NCBI GenBank assembly: GCA_035772405.1
Contig: JAYKKM010000144.1
Span: 372,001-436,000 of the forward strand
Reading direction: 5' to 3'
Length of the DNA: 64,000 nt
Origin: Chrysogorgia sp. JL179-B06
Taxonomy: Eukaryota > Cnidaria > Anthozoa > Scleralcyonacea > Chrysogorgiidae
Shown: in pieces, positions 62,653 to 64,000 of the stretch
Numbering within the stretch: the stretch's first letter is position 1
Layout of the letters: each line of letters opens with the position of its first letter
Made by a program: the position numbers and the translations under genes
The notes under the pieces: model-generated
The model's database searches: none
Told to the model about the DNA's origin: nothing
The model's input: the letters and a program-made list of their open reading frames with translations, nothing else

Positions 62653-64000
62653 TTAAACAAAAGAAACAAACGTTTTTAACACAAGCTATGCAGTGGCGTG
62701 GCAAGGTTTTGGCGCCAAAAGAAAGTTTCAGAAATAACACCATCTTTAAATTAGTCGTACTGCACGGTATATGACCATTGACCACATATTGTTAATGCAA
62801 CTACAACAAAATTATTTAATTAGAAAATCTTCTTAATTCCACCTCGATGACGCAAATAACGACCAAAAACAAATTAATTGGCGAACAAGGGAATATTTTC
62901 ATCGCGAATTTTTTTATACATTTGGTTAATTTTAACACACTCCGGAATACAATAATTTTATTCAATTGAAGTTGAACTATAATATTGACGTTATAGCTTG
63001 GAAAAACGTTTTAACCGTATTTGAGGTGCGGCAGGGGGGACACGCCCCCCCCCCCCTGAAATTTGCTAAGGAATAGTGTGATAAGGATTAAGGAATAGAG
63101 AAAACATTTCAGCCGATATTCGTAAAATAGCAATAAAATAAATTTAAATAAACATTTTTTGAAATAAATATTTAAAATTATTTCACTCATTACCTATAAC
63201 ATCACGATGGTAACTGGACTGTTAGCTTATAGTGTCTTATTTAATATGAAAAATACCAGGAAATAAAAACATTGAATATATTCAAATATTTGAAATAATC
63301 ATGCCGTCTTTTGATTTAAAATGACGTTTTATAACCTTCAGATTTCTTTAAGATATCCTCAAAATGTAGGAAATAGCATTTTAGAGACTATATTTCGAAA
63401 TATTCCAGGGGTAACATGCCCCGGACCCCCTAGCGGGTGCTCGCATCTACGGCACTCGCCCCCCTGTCCTTGACCACTCGCTACGGGCCTGTGGTAATTG
63501 TAAGGGAAGAGGTCCGCGGTCCATAGACCCCCAGTTCGCGTTCCTGTCACACACGGCACTCGGTGATTTTTTTGTCAATTCAGTCGTGTAAGTTTGGAGA
63601 GGCAAAAGCGAAGGCTGATTGAGAATAAGAAGATGATGTGGATGATGATAAAGAAGAAGAAATAGAAGAAGATGAACAACAACCACCAAAGTTAAAACAT
63701 AGAAGAACTCAGGTCTTGAAAAAGTTTGAATCCTGGCTCTTTAGTATGATGATCGCTAGAAAGTATATATTAAAATACTGTGTAACTGTAAGGTTTCCGT
63801 AAAAAGACTGTACACTAATTGTTCGAGGATTACTACAAAGGTTAGTCCTAGAAATACGTGTACGAAACAACCCCTCGCCCGCTTACTGTTTGATAATGTA
63901 GATAATAACACTTGAATAGATTTTCAGTGGACCAAACTCTGAGAGCCTTTAAACATAAAGCTTGTGTTGGATTTCATTGTTTTATAAGACATAATAGTCC
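62653..64000. other. Non-coding right edge
   Basis: No gene is supported. It contains a C-run at about 63044-63057 and a transposon-like CATGCCCCGGACCCCCTAGC segment at 63416-63435. A GAAGAAGAAATAGAAGAAGA-type acidic stretch lies at 63640-63680. The first coding exon of ASCC2 is expected in or beyond this region but was not found. Confidence 0.4.

Overview
The window is animal genomic DNA. It carries parts of two spliced host genes, both recognised exon by exon from their proteins: a glycerol kinase on the + strand (3884-10153, C-terminal half only) and ASCC2, the CUE-domain subunit of the activating signal cointegrator complex, on the - strand (61128 down to 22078, nine exons seen). Introns are AT-rich and crowded with foldback MITEs, tRNA-derived SINEs, truncated LINEs, minisatellites and a 6.7 kb satellite. 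This fits a repeat-rich marine invertebrate, possibly a cnidarian or sponge; I cannot name the species.

The main object is a complete 17.26 kb Polinton/Maverick (endogenous virus-like element) at 34837-52091, lying in the 24.3 kb ASCC2 intron between the exons at 53681-53289 and 28945-28711. It has terminal inverted repeats of 386/385 bp that differ by one substitution and one T-run length change, and a 6-bp target duplication CCTTAA. It disrupted a TTAA-flanked foldback MITE, so its ends are known exactly. Its reading frames are open and uninterrupted, it is visibly less AT-rich than its surroundings, and it looks young.

Element layout, left to right: TIR; C2H2 zinc-finger protein (+); a leftward block of SLATT-like two-TM protein, TFIIB-like zinc-ribbon protein, one-TM protein, packaging ATPase, major capsid protein, 45-aa membrane microprotein, GIY-YIG nuclease, 390-aa membrane protein, RVE integrase with chromodomain and penton/minor capsid protein; a 22-bp divergent promoter; then rightward a 486-aa tail-anchored protein, a LamG-like protein and an ssDNA-binding-like protein; two leftward small membrane proteins; a divergent spacer with 43-bp repeats; then rightward a coiled-coil membrane protein, a SAP/NUMOD1 protein and the protein-primed DNA polymerase B, which ends flush against the right TIR. 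Capsid, packaging, integration and replication functions are all present. No adenain-like maturation protease is recognisable.

Two features suggest the element carries its own expression code. A TAATAAATG-type motif abuts the start codons of capsid, membrane and integrase genes but not those of the replication genes. Near-perfect hairpins sit just beyond the 3' ends of its transcription units. Together with the TFIIB-like factor this resembles the late-promoter and hairpin 3'-end logic of large cytoplasmic DNA viruses, and is the strongest candidate here for something undescribed.
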